Positions 1 through 7,055 of a DNA stretch of 9,719 nucleotides are shown here, one piece after another (the stretch's first letter is position 1; every line of letters starts with the position of its first letter). The notes below the pieces were generated by a model that was given only the letters and a program-made list of their open reading frames with translations, was not told where the DNA came from and did no database searches. The position numbers and the translations under genes were made by a program. Where the stretch lies: assembly GCA_963639765.1 (NCBI GenBank), contig CAVHXA010000070.1:1-9719 (forward strand), in the 5' to 3' direction. This DNA is from CAVHXA01 sp963639765. Its GTDB lineage: Bacteria > Bacillota > Clostridia > Oscillospirales > Oscillospiraceae.

Positions 1-598
1 TGATGATATATACGTAATGCAATATCCTTTTGTTCTTTTGAATACATAAAAAGCTCCTTTCGGAGTTCTATAGAAGTCCAGAATTTTGTCCGCACCTCCA
101 ACTCCATATTTTTTATTAATCTGCGTTGGGATTTCCTTCTTACCGGCAACGCGCTTAAGTTGCATAGCAAATGTAGGTTCTCTATAGAAATTATTAAGTC
201 CATTATGGGCTTCTGTCAATTGATCCAATGCATTTCCAAGTTCAGTTACCCTAATCTCCTCTGGGAAGTAAGCCTGTCCATCAACCAATTCTAAGAGTTC
301 TCGCGCATTCTGAGCCTCTACATTATCCCCGTTTACTGCAAAACGAGCATACTTAATACCGAACTCATTTTTGGTATCTTCAGTAATTCTCTCCCATGTA
401 TATGGAAACACACGCTTGACATTATCTATCTTCAAAATTTTTGAGAAGTTTTTTTCGTTCCGTAATCGGTACTAATATGCCATCAACAGGCAACCCCATC
501 GCAGCCATGTATCCCAACATCTTATTTTCATAAACAGTCAAAGATGTATTTACTTCGTTAACATCTACTGCCACAATCTCTTGTCTACCTGAATTCAA
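1..598 (-). pseudogene. Unrecognised gene after brxA, TTG start, frameshifted and partial
   Basis: Two reading frames join to make one plausible protein of at least about 195 residues. The first runs 598-422 (58 codons, beginning MNSGRQEIVAVDV) and stops at TAA 424-422. The second is open from about 455 to the window edge at 1 and carries normal-looking coding sequence, for example VFPYTWERITEDTK and NKKYGVGGADKILDFYR. The frames overlap at a run of seven A (coding strand, 455-449). Removing one A there joins them as ITERKNFSKILKIDNVKRVFP. The start is taken as TTG because the frame is closed upstream by TGA, no ATG is available before it, and GGAGG (613-609) lies 10 bases ahead. It follows brxA after 19 bases, so it is probably co-transcribed. 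I recognise no domain and assign no function. The break may be a real mutation or a homopolymer sequencing error; a programmed shift is less likely because the direction needed is +1. Confidence 0.6.
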
Positions 599-617
599 AT
601 TATATTTTCCTCCATAA

Positions 618-1325
618 TCATTCCTTCAGCGTAAAGGAAACTTCCCCGCCGAATCCTGTCATCGTATACCTATCCTCATTCATTAGCATTTCCTTGCTAA
701 CCTGATATTCAAACGGAAACAGGATATAAAGATTACCAAGTTCTGTATAGGAATAATAACTACTGCCGTCCAGTTTCATTCCCTGTGTGATGATGAAATT
801 GAGAACTGCTTCACTGCCGATGTTAAGCTTATGAAGCGTATACCTTGTCTTCACTTCGTTCTTAAGAATTCCAAGCTCCTTCAATGTCAGAGTAATTCTT
901 CTGGTGGTGGCCTCCAGCGTTCCTCTCTCTCCCCAATCATCATAAAGCTTTTGCTTCAGTGCGGGATTTGTAATCTCCTCCTGAAATTCATAAAGCTTTC
1001 CCATAATCTTGCATACATCCGCAAAAACCGGATATGCCAAACAGAGCATGCAATATTGAATTGCTGCCGCATATTCGGGATATTTATCCAGAAGTTCAAT
1101 TGCTTCTTTTCTAGTTTCTTCCAGCTCTTCCGAAGGATAATACCAGACGTTCATCAATATCTCTCTTGTCTTTCTAAGCCTTGTAGGACTATCAATTTCA
1201 AAGCTGAGATACTCGTTCATCTTCTCTTTGTATTCTTTTTCCGGAAGATTTCCCTCCAACATTTGAACTGCTTTATTTAACCATGGTAATCGTGTGCTAC
1301 ACGCGTATCCCACCATCTTAGCCAT
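618..1325 (-). CDS. brxA: BrxA-like protein (DUF1819 type) of a BREX operon
   Basis: A 235-residue, mostly helical, soluble protein with no signal peptide or membrane segment. The N-terminus reads GYACSTRLPWLNKAVQMLEG, followed at about residues 46-60 by SPTRLRKTREILMNVW. That resembles the BrxA pattern of a short strand, a helix, then a basic S-x-x-R-x-R-K segment. A second basic helix at about 136-154 (TLEATTRRITLTLKELGIL) looks like the winged-helix recognition part reported for BrxA. BrxA proteins are about 200 residues and bind DNA as a core BREX component; their exact role is not settled. The gene overlaps the end of pglZ by 8 bases, with GGTGG (1336-1332) six bases before the ATG, so translation is probably coupled. 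An in-frame second ATG at codon 4 is possible. The BrxA call rests on weak sequence similarity from memory plus position as the last core gene after pglZ. Confidence 0.68.
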   Translation of the reverse strand: MAKMVGYACSTRLPWLNKAVQMLEGNLPEKEYKEKMNEYLSFEIDSPTRLRKTREILMNVWYYPSEELEETRKEAIELLDKYPEYAAAIQYCMLCLAYPVFADVCKIMGKLYEFQEEITNPALKQKLYDDWGERGTLEATTRRITLTLKELGILKNEVKTRYTLHKLNIGSEAVLNFIITQGMKLDGSSYYSYTELGNLYILFPFEYQVSKEMLMNEDRYTMTGFGGEVSFTLKE

Positions 1326-2784
1326 TATTTTCCACCGCCTTTATCTTGATAAACGGCACAATCACCTCATCAATTGTGATTCCACCGTGACTCATTACCT
1401 CTTTACCCTTTTCATCCATAGACTCCCCGACACCGCAGATCAGATAATCAAACTGCTTGTCCAGGTAGTAGCCCGGATACTCAATCAGATTCGGATACTT
1501 TTCCTTCAAGGCATCCTTATCTGCAAAATCCTTCAGTACCAACATTCTCCGGCTCTTAGTCTCCGTCTCCACCCCGGATTTCATCAGCTTGCCCCTTCCA
1601 GTGCAAGGCGCATTACCGTGATCTGCGCTGATATAGACATCATAGCCTCTACTCAGCATTCGACGAACCGTATCCACCAACTTATGCTGATCTGCCAGTA
1701 CCTTAATATCGTTATACATACCCAATCGGCCTTGCAATTGCCCATGCACCATATCATCTACATCATTGATGATAATGGCACCGCACTTCACTGCCGGTCC
1801 AAACTCTGTATCATACCCACGGCCATAGTCAATCTGCGCCTCTGTAAAGCCCAGCTTCTTAGCACATTCGGTAAATTCCTTTTTCTCCTTGCTCTGACTC
1901 CAGGGATTCTCTAACTCTCTCGGAAACTTATTAGACAGCAAACACTGTCTGGAAACAGATGTAACAGTCGGAATCATAGCCATAGACTGGCCTTTTTCAT
2001 AGCGAATGCCCTCAAAGGATTCCGAGATAATCCTCCAGTCAAACTCCGACATACCGTCCATGACGATAAACGCAAACTTCTGGCTGTGTTCTGCGATATA
2101 ATCCATCGCTCGACTCACCAGAATCGGAGCCGATGCGCTCATCTCAGAAGACAACTTACCAAAATTCTCCAGCACATACTCCACAAATTTCTGATTGTAC
2201 TGCTCCACTTCCACCGGAATCTGGTACTGCTCTGACAACACATGAATCTCCGCCTTAAGCTCCGCAACAGCAAACCAATCCTGATAATTCCGTGCCATCT
2301 CTACGGTCTGTGACAGTTCCTGCTCCAGCAGCCTTACATATTCCCGCACATTTCGCTTTCCGTAGACCGTCTCCTCCAGAAATGTCTTTGTCTCTTCATA
2401 ATCTGTCAAGGTCTCAAAATTCTGCTTCACTGCCATGCAAAGCAGCTCATAATTCAGCCTCTTCTCCTCCCGAAGCGCCACCGCGTTCAGCTTCGGAAAA
2501 AGTTCTGCCAGTCTCACTCTCGTGACACGAAAGCTTTTCAGTACATCATAAGGAATATATACGCCAGGCTTTGCCAGCAGCAAAATCTTCTCTTCGCCCT
2601 GTTTTACCCGCTCCTCATAGCGGACACGATACTCCAAATCATTGGTATAATACAGAACCGTAAAGCCCTTATCCCTAAAAAAGGCGCAGTATCCCGTTTT
2701 CTCTTCTAAATCGTCCTCTTCTAACAGGAGGACATGCTTCTCATAGGCTGCTGACGCTCTTTCATACAGCAAGCTCGCAAACAT
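1318..2784 (-). CDS. pglZ: PglZ-domain protein (alkaline phosphatase superfamily), BREX type 3
   Basis: A 488-residue cytoplasmic protein with an N-terminal alpha/beta region (1-110), a helical middle (110-230) and a C-terminal alkaline-phosphatase-fold domain. Motifs appear in the order expected for PglZ: FAFIVMDGMSEFDW at 237-250, with D243 as likely metal ligand; IPTVTSVSRQ at 271-280, whose Thr/Ser (T273-S276) is the likely nucleophile region; DVDDMVHG at 341-348; YISADHGN at 384-391 (D388, H389); and MSHGGITIDEVIVPF at 464-478 (H466). All metal-site motifs look intact. PglZ is the hallmark protein of BREX and Pgl systems and is needed for phage restriction; its substrate is not clearly known. 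The start follows the helicase stop after three bases, with GGAGG (2797-2793) eight bases ahead of ATG. At 488 residues it is compact: many BREX PglZ proteins I recall are about 650-850 residues. Confidence 0.9.
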   Translation of the reverse strand: MFASLLYERASAAYEKHVLLLEEDDLEEKTGYCAFFRDKGFTVLYYTNDLEYRVRYEERVKQGEEKILLLAKPGVYIPYDVLKSFRVTRVRLAELFPKLNAVALREEKRLNYELLCMAVKQNFETLTDYEETKTFLEETVYGKRNVREYVRLLEQELSQTVEMARNYQDWFAVAELKAEIHVLSEQYQIPVEVEQYNQKFVEYVLENFGKLSSEMSASAPILVSRAMDYIAEHSQKFAFIVMDGMSEFDWRIISESFEGIRYEKGQSMAMIPTVTSVSRQCLLSNKFPRELENPWSQSKEKKEFTECAKKLGFTEAQIDYGRGYDTEFGPAVKCGAIIINDVDDMVHGQLQGRLGMYNDIKVLADQHKLVDTVRRMLSRGYDVYISADHGNAPCTGRGKLMKSGVETETKSRRMLVLKDFADKDALKEKYPNLIEYPGYYLDKQFDYLICGVGESMDEKGKEVMSHGGITIDEVIVPFIKIKAVENNG

Positions 2785-2787
2785 CTG

Positions 2788-5460
2788 CTACGCCTCCAAT
2801 CTAACCAGCAATGCCAACCTAAAATCAGGAAATACCTGCTTACCCTTGGCATAACTCTTCTCTATCTCCACACGCTCCTTTTCCAGGCGTGCCAATCTCG
2901 ATTTTCTGATATTTTCAATTCCGATATGTCCTGCCGCCTCGGTTCTCAGCTGCAGTGCATACTTATACTTGTTGTAACTCTCCTGATTCTTCTGCAGCTG
3001 CTTTTCCCGTAGCTCTACAAAGGAATCATAGGCAAAATCCATGCTCATTTTCTCCAGCTTCTGGTAATCCTCCGCTGCCAGATTTGGCGCACTTCTTACC
3101 ACCAATCTGGAATGCGGATCCAAAAACTGCTCCATGATGCGCTTTCCAGCCATCGGCCGAAGGACAAAATTCTCATTCACAAAAATTGGCAAAATCCTCT
3201 GGTTGGCCTCTCCATCTGAAATAGACAAATCCCATAGCATAAAGTATCCCGCCTCATTCGGGAAATCCTTAATGCCCACCGACAGCACCGGAGAAAAGCG
3301 ATCCTGAATCAAGTCCGTCTTCAAATGCTTTGTAATCTCTGCATCCGTCATGCTGATCCGATCAATCAAGGTAGAGTCTACGCCCTGCCAGCCATCATAA
3401 TAAGCCAGCATCAGACGAAGAGCCGACTCTACATCAAAATTCGATTCCTGCCCCACCAACTCTGTCAGATCCTTTTCCTCTCGGATAATGTCCTTATAAT
3501 CTCTGGAATTCTTCAGCTGCTGCTTCATCTCTGACTCGATAGGCTTAAGGCTCTCCTCCAGCTTGTAAGGCTTTGCGATAGTGTTCATATAGGCATCCGT
3601 GAAATCGCACTCCGCCACTTCACTGTCCAGCACGTCAGAGTACTTATCTACGCCCATCTCCTCCAGGATGACAGACAACTTCTCCTCCAGCACCTCACGG
3701 ACACGATTCTCCACCGTATCTGTAATGATGAAATTATAGATATGTACATCTCTTTTCTGTCCGATACGATCTGCACGACCACATCTCTGCTCAATCTTCA
3801 TCGGATTCCAAGGCAGATCATAATTGATGATAATGTTGGAAAACTGCAGGTTCAGACCTTCTCCGCCGGCATCCGTAGAGATGAAAATACTAGTCTTCTC
3901 CCGAAATTCTGCCAAGGCTTCGTTTCTCTCCTCAATGCTCATGCCGCCATTGAGAATCGATACGGTATAACCCTTGGAAACCAACAACTTCTGCAAGTAT
4001 TCCTGTGTTGCCACAAACTCGGTAAATACGATAATCTTCTGTCTCGGTTCATCCGCCAACAGAGAATCAATAGTATCTACCAGCGTCTCCACCTTCACAT
4101 CCGGATGCTGAAATTCTGCCTGTTTTGCCACAGAGATGATAAATTCCAACTCTGTAATCTCTGTTTCCACATCCAGAGAAATAGCCTCCAAGGCTTCTTC
4201 CACACCATCCTCAATATCCAGCTCCGCCAGATCTGCCTCAGTCAGATTACCAATCTGTGTACTCTGGTTCTTCAGCACCTGCAATCTGCGCTCCAGACTT
4301 TGACGCACAGCTGCTGTGCTGCTGGTAACCATCCTCTGCATGATGATCAAGAGAAAAATCAGGCACATATTTTTCTTGCGATTGCGCTGTGCCTTGTTAT
4401 ATGTCTTGGACACATAATCCGTCACCAGCTCATAGAGCTGACGCTGCAAGGTATGTCTCTCATCCCAGTTCAGGGAAACCAGATGTGTGATGCGGTTCTT
4501 GAAAAGCTTATTGCCATTGTTGTCGATAGCTTCCCGCTTTTCGGTTCGAATCAGATAAGGAGCCACCTGCTCCTTGACAATAGATTTGGCATTCGGAAAA
4601 GCTTCCTCATCCAGGAGACGCACCAGTCTCAGGAATGGTTCTGTCTTGCCATTGTGTGGTGTAGCAGACAGCAGGAGCAGATACGGACTTGCTTGGGACA
4701 ACAGATATCCAAGCTTATATCTAGCCACCTCACCGGTGGAACCGGCCACCCTATGGGCCTCATCGATGATGATCAGATCCCAGCCGCTATTAATGATGGA
4801 ATAGATACGTTCCTCGTTGTAGGCCTCCACCTTCTCCGCTGTCCAACCCGCGTGCTTCTCAATAGGCTTTATGGAATCCATTGGAGAAATCACCTGGTCA
4901 TACTGTCCATAGACGTCATCATTATCAGTCAGTCTGCGAATCGTGTCATAGTCAGAGGGCAGAATCACGTTGAATTTCTCATGAAATTTCTCCTGCATCT
5001 CAGCCGCCCACTGCGTCACCAGACCGGTCGGACACACCACCAGGACGCGCTTCACCAATCCACGAGTCTTTAACTCCTTGATAATCATGCCCGCCTCGAT
5101 GGTCTTACCAAGACCCACCTCATCCGCCAAAATATAGCGAATGTTATTGGTCTCCATGGTACGATTCAACACATGAAGCTGATGTGGCAGCGGAATCACG
5201 CCACTGGCCAGAGAGGACAAAAGGCCTCCCGCCGTTTCATTCTTAATCTTAGACTGCAGCACAGCATACCGGAGATAATTCTCATCATAGGAATTGGTTC
5301 CCTCCTTCTCCTGCAGCTGCTCCTCTGCTGCCTTGTATACCCTGCCGGTGGCCGGATCAAATACGCGATAGGAAATATAGCCCCACGCCTCTAATTTTTC
5401 TAATATCTGTACGCTTGCGTTGTTTTCTCTGTCAAACGCAAAGCCTCCTGTTTCTAACAC
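2788..5460 (-). CDS. brxHII: SNF2/HepA-like DNA helicase/translocase, BrxHII type
   Basis: An 890-residue superfamily 2 ATPase. Motifs seen: Q-like PLPHQ at 90-94; Walker A DEVGLGKT at 113-120; motif Ia VVCPTGLVTQW at 141-151; Walker B DEAH at 233-236; motif III SATPHNGKT at 265-273; IVFTEF at 477-482 opening the second RecA lobe; motif V STDAGGEGLNLQF at 528-540; motif VI EQRCGRADRIGQ at 557-568. GRADRIGQ and GGEGLNLQ are typical of the RapA/HepA branch of SNF2 proteins. The C-terminal 300 residues are a charged accessory region ending in a coiled-coil-like stretch (about 830-880). These enzymes move on duplex DNA using ATP. In type 3 BREX the helicase gene lies between pglXI and pglZ, as here. 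The start is GTG, with GAGG seven bases upstream and no better start. It is separated from the AlbA_2 gene by 77 bases carrying a repeat array, the longest gap in the operon. DISARM DrmD is an alternative SNF2 family, but the PglZ neighbour favours BREX. Confidence 0.88.
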   Translation of the reverse strand: MLETGGFAFDRENNASVQILEKLEAWGYISYRVFDPATGRVYKAAEEQLQEKEGTNSYDENYLRYAVLQSKIKNETAGGLLSSLASGVIPLPHQLHVLNRTMETNNIRYILADEVGLGKTIEAGMIIKELKTRGLVKRVLVVCPTGLVTQWAAEMQEKFHEKFNVILPSDYDTIRRLTDNDDVYGQYDQVISPMDSIKPIEKHAGWTAEKVEAYNEERIYSIINSGWDLIIIDEAHRVAGSTGEVARYKLGYLLSQASPYLLLLSATPHNGKTEPFLRLVRLLDEEAFPNAKSIVKEQVAPYLIRTEKREAIDNNGNKLFKNRITHLVSLNWDERHTLQRQLYELVTDYVSKTYNKAQRNRKKNMCLIFLLIIMQRMVTSSTAAVRQSLERRLQVLKNQSTQIGNLTEADLAELDIEDGVEEALEAISLDVETEITELEFIISVAKQAEFQHPDVKVETLVDTIDSLLADEPRQKIIVFTEFVATQEYLQKLLVSKGYTVSILNGGMSIEERNEALAEFREKTSIFISTDAGGEGLNLQFSNIIINYDLPWNPMKIEQRCGRADRIGQKRDVHIYNFIITDTVENRVREVLEEKLSVILEEMGVDKYSDVLDSEVAECDFTDAYMNTIAKPYKLEESLKPIESEMKQQLKNSRDYKDIIREEKDLTELVGQESNFDVESALRLMLAYYDGWQGVDSTLIDRISMTDAEITKHLKTDLIQDRFSPVLSVGIKDFPNEAGYFMLWDLSISDGEANQRILPIFVNENFVLRPMAGKRIMEQFLDPHSRLVVRSAPNLAAEDYQKLEKMSMDFAYDSFVELREKQLQKNQESYNKYKYALQLRTEAAGHIGIENIRKSRLARLEKERVEIEKSYAKGKQVFPDFRLALLVRLEA

Positions 5461-5537
5461 CTGACCACCTCTTACCTACTGTACTTACTCTCCAGAGCTC
5501 TCCAAATTACTCTCCAAAGCTCTCCAATTTTGTACAG
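5461..5537. promoter_or_regulatory. Candidate control region with repeat array before brxHII
   Basis: The only intergenic region of any length in the operon. On the coding strand it holds four copies of TGGAGAG arranged as a tandem 22-bp repeat, enclosed by the perfect inverted pair ACTGTAC/GTACAGT. Copy starts are 10, 12 and 10 bases apart, so they fall on about the same face of the DNA helix. That geometry suits an operator for a multimeric DNA-binding protein, and the gene just upstream ends in a winged helix. I see no convincing -10/-35 pair, so promoter activity is not shown. The repeats resemble Shine-Dalgarno sequences and could instead act in the mRNA near the helicase start. Regulatory function is inference. 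Confidence 0.4.
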
Positions 5538-5538
5538 T
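5478..5538. repeat. 7-bp perfect inverted repeat bracketing the tandem array
   Basis: ACTGTAC at 5478-5484 and its exact reverse complement GTACAGT at 5532-5538 sit on the two sides of the tandem repeats. The right arm touches the TAA stop of the AlbA_2 gene (5540-5538). In the mRNA these arms could close a 7-bp stem around the purine-rich repeats; in DNA they could be half-sites of an operator. A chance pair is possible with arms this short, but the symmetric placement around the array is notable. Confidence 0.6.
5488..5531. repeat. Two tandem 22-bp repeats, each with two CTCTCCA heptamers
   Basis: On the plus strand the heptamer CTCTCCA is found at 5488-5494, 5498-5504, 5510-5516 and 5520-5526. 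The larger unit is 22 bp (5488-5509 and 5510-5531), and by eye the two copies agree at 19 of 22 positions. The 8-bp palindrome AGAGCTCT at 5494-5501 lies in the first unit and is altered to AAAGCTCT in the second. Confidence 0.9.
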
Positions 5539-7037
5539 TATTTCAATTCATAACGTCGCGTCGGATCATGAAGCTCACCCTTTACCTGGATAAGTTCCTT
5601 CTCAACCAGACGATTTACACGATTTATGACAGTTCCTCTGGATTTCTTGGTATAGTTCTCCAATTCAGAACGACTGGCTCTCCCATTCTCCTTTAGGAAT
5701 GTCATGATTTTCTGTTCAACCTCATCCAGTCCTTCCCAAAGTTCCACAGTTTTAGCTTCATTTTCAGCTTCACCTGTTGAAGCTGATGGATTCTCCAATG
5801 TCGTCTTCCTATGTGCTGTCCGGAGATCAATGTTGTTCTCCAACACCAGCCGAACAGAATTGGCAGAATCACTGTACACCGGAACCGGCAGCTTAGCCTC
5901 TGCCATGTCGGAATAAATCTTCTTTACACCCTCGTTTAATTCCCGGACATAACCAAACTCTGTCAGCACCCTGGATATCTTCGGATTTCTAGAAAAGCGA
6001 GTATCCCGGATATTATCCACCGTTACCAGATCTGGGAGACATCCCGGACTTTCAATTTCCAGACGATCATCATACATGCTGACCTTGATATAGGCTCCTG
6101 TCATAGCATAATCGCGATGAGCCACTGCATTGACGATACCCTCAAGCCACGGAAACTCCGGATATTCCGGTGTCTCGATGAACTTTCCGGTCTTGGCATC
6201 CTGTGTTGTAAATACTCTCAGCTGATCCGCGATAAAGTTTTTCGCCTCATCAATGATGCGCAGAATCGACAAGTCCAGACTCTTATCCTTCACTACATTT
6301 AGCTTGCTGCCTACCTGCAGTTCCCTGCCATCAATACGCAGGAAACGTACGCGGCAATTGGGATAAAACTGCATGACGTTCTTAGCAAACAGCAGCACTG
6401 CTGCATTTGTCAGGCGTGTTTCGCCCTCTTGCTTTTGCAGAAAGCCTCTGGCGGAAAGCACCTGTTCTGTGGTCAGCTCCTCTGCTCCAATTCGCTCCTT
6501 GTAGGCTTTTAAAAGTTTCTCATCCAAATCTCCCAAGGTAGCATAAGCATTCATTTCATCCTCGAAATGACGGGAGCCCTTCGCATATTCCAGATTGCGA
6601 AGATTCTCTCCCAGCATTTCCTTAGACTTGTCCCCGATACGCAGATAGGTTCTGTCATTTGAAGTACGTATCACCTGATCCTTGCTGGCTTCGATGTGAA
6701 GCAGAAGCAACCGATCCGACTCTCCCTTAGCATTCACTACGTCTACATACTCTTCCCGGTATCTGGGCATCGGCCGGCAGCAATCCCTTGGTGCATTGAT
6801 AAACTCATTAATTTTATCCTCACCGCAAGCATTGATACCCTCTATGGATTTCTTCTTGTCACTGATTCCGATTACCAACGTGCCGCCAGCTGCATTGGCA
6901 AAGGCAGAAATGTGTGGTGCCAGATCAGCCACTCGTATCTGACTGGATTTCCGGTCAAAATATTTGTTTTCACTCTCCGACTGCATATACTCCAAGGTAA
7001 GCAGCGGATTGATTTTTGATGCACTGCTCATAGTCAT
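5538..7037 (-). CDS. AlbA_2/Schlafen-like protein with GHKL-type ATPase segment and C-terminal winged helix
   Basis: A 499-residue protein of the broad family annotated as putative transcriptional regulators with an AlbA_2 DNA-binding domain (COG2865 type). The AlbA_2 domain covers about 14-140: ESENKYFDRKSS (21-32), ISAFANAAGGTLVIGISD (43-60) and TYLRIGDKS (130-138). A GHKL-like segment follows at about 290-400, with N-box-like EGIVNAVAHRDY (299-310), MYDDRLEIESPG (321-332) and RFSRNPKISRVL (347-358). The C-terminus (436-499) is a winged helix, including SRSELENYTKKSRGTVINRVNRLVEK. The likely role is DNA binding with ATP or nucleic-acid sensing, either regulating the operon or acting as a defence accessory; I cannot tell which. 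It starts 18 bases after the methyltransferase stop and ends next to the repeat array. ATG 7037 has GGGGA directly abutting it, while codon 3 (ATG at 7031) has GGGGA (7042-7038) at a normal six-base distance, so the true start may be 7031. It is not part of the standard six-gene type 3 BREX set. Confidence 0.85.
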   Translation of the reverse strand: MTMSSASKINPLLTLEYMQSESENKYFDRKSSQIRVADLAPHISAFANAAGGTLVIGISDKKKSIEGINACGEDKINEFINAPRDCCRPMPRYREEYVDVVNAKGESDRLLLLHIEASKDQVIRTSNDRTYLRIGDKSKEMLGENLRNLEYAKGSRHFEDEMNAYATLGDLDEKLLKAYKERIGAEELTTEQVLSARGFLQKQEGETRLTNAAVLLFAKNVMQFYPNCRVRFLRIDGRELQVGSKLNVVKDKSLDLSILRIIDEAKNFIADQLRVFTTQDAKTGKFIETPEYPEFPWLEGIVNAVAHRDYAMTGAYIKVSMYDDRLEIESPGCLPDLVTVDNIRDTRFSRNPKISRVLTEFGYVRELNEGVKKIYSDMAEAKLPVPVYSDSANSVRLVLENNIDLRTAHRKTTLENPSASTGEAENEAKTVELWEGLDEVEQKIMTFLKENGRASRSELENYTKKSRGTVINRVNRLVEKELIQVKGELHDPTRRYELK

Positions 7038-7055
7038 TCCCCGCTTTCCCTGTTA

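Noticed and set aside
51..70. Hairpin GCTCC-TTTC-GGAGT as a possible terminator
   Set aside because: It lies inside the open frame of the gene leaving the left edge (RTPKGAF), has short arms and no T run in the direction of transcription.
1294..1914. 206-codon plus-strand open frame opposite pglZ
   Set aside because: It lies across the PglZ phosphatase motifs, has no ribosome-binding site that I can see and no recognisable domain.
3742..5073. 443-codon open frame on the plus strand opposite the helicase
   Set aside because: It mirrors a helicase with every SNF2 motif intact. Its translation is rich in Leu, His, Ile and Cys without domain pattern, and it is a shadow caused by codon bias on the other strand.
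5461..5537. CRISPR-like array or insertion-sequence scar in the spacer
   Set aside because: The units are 22 bp, directly tandem without spacers, and there is no target-site duplication or transposase remnant.
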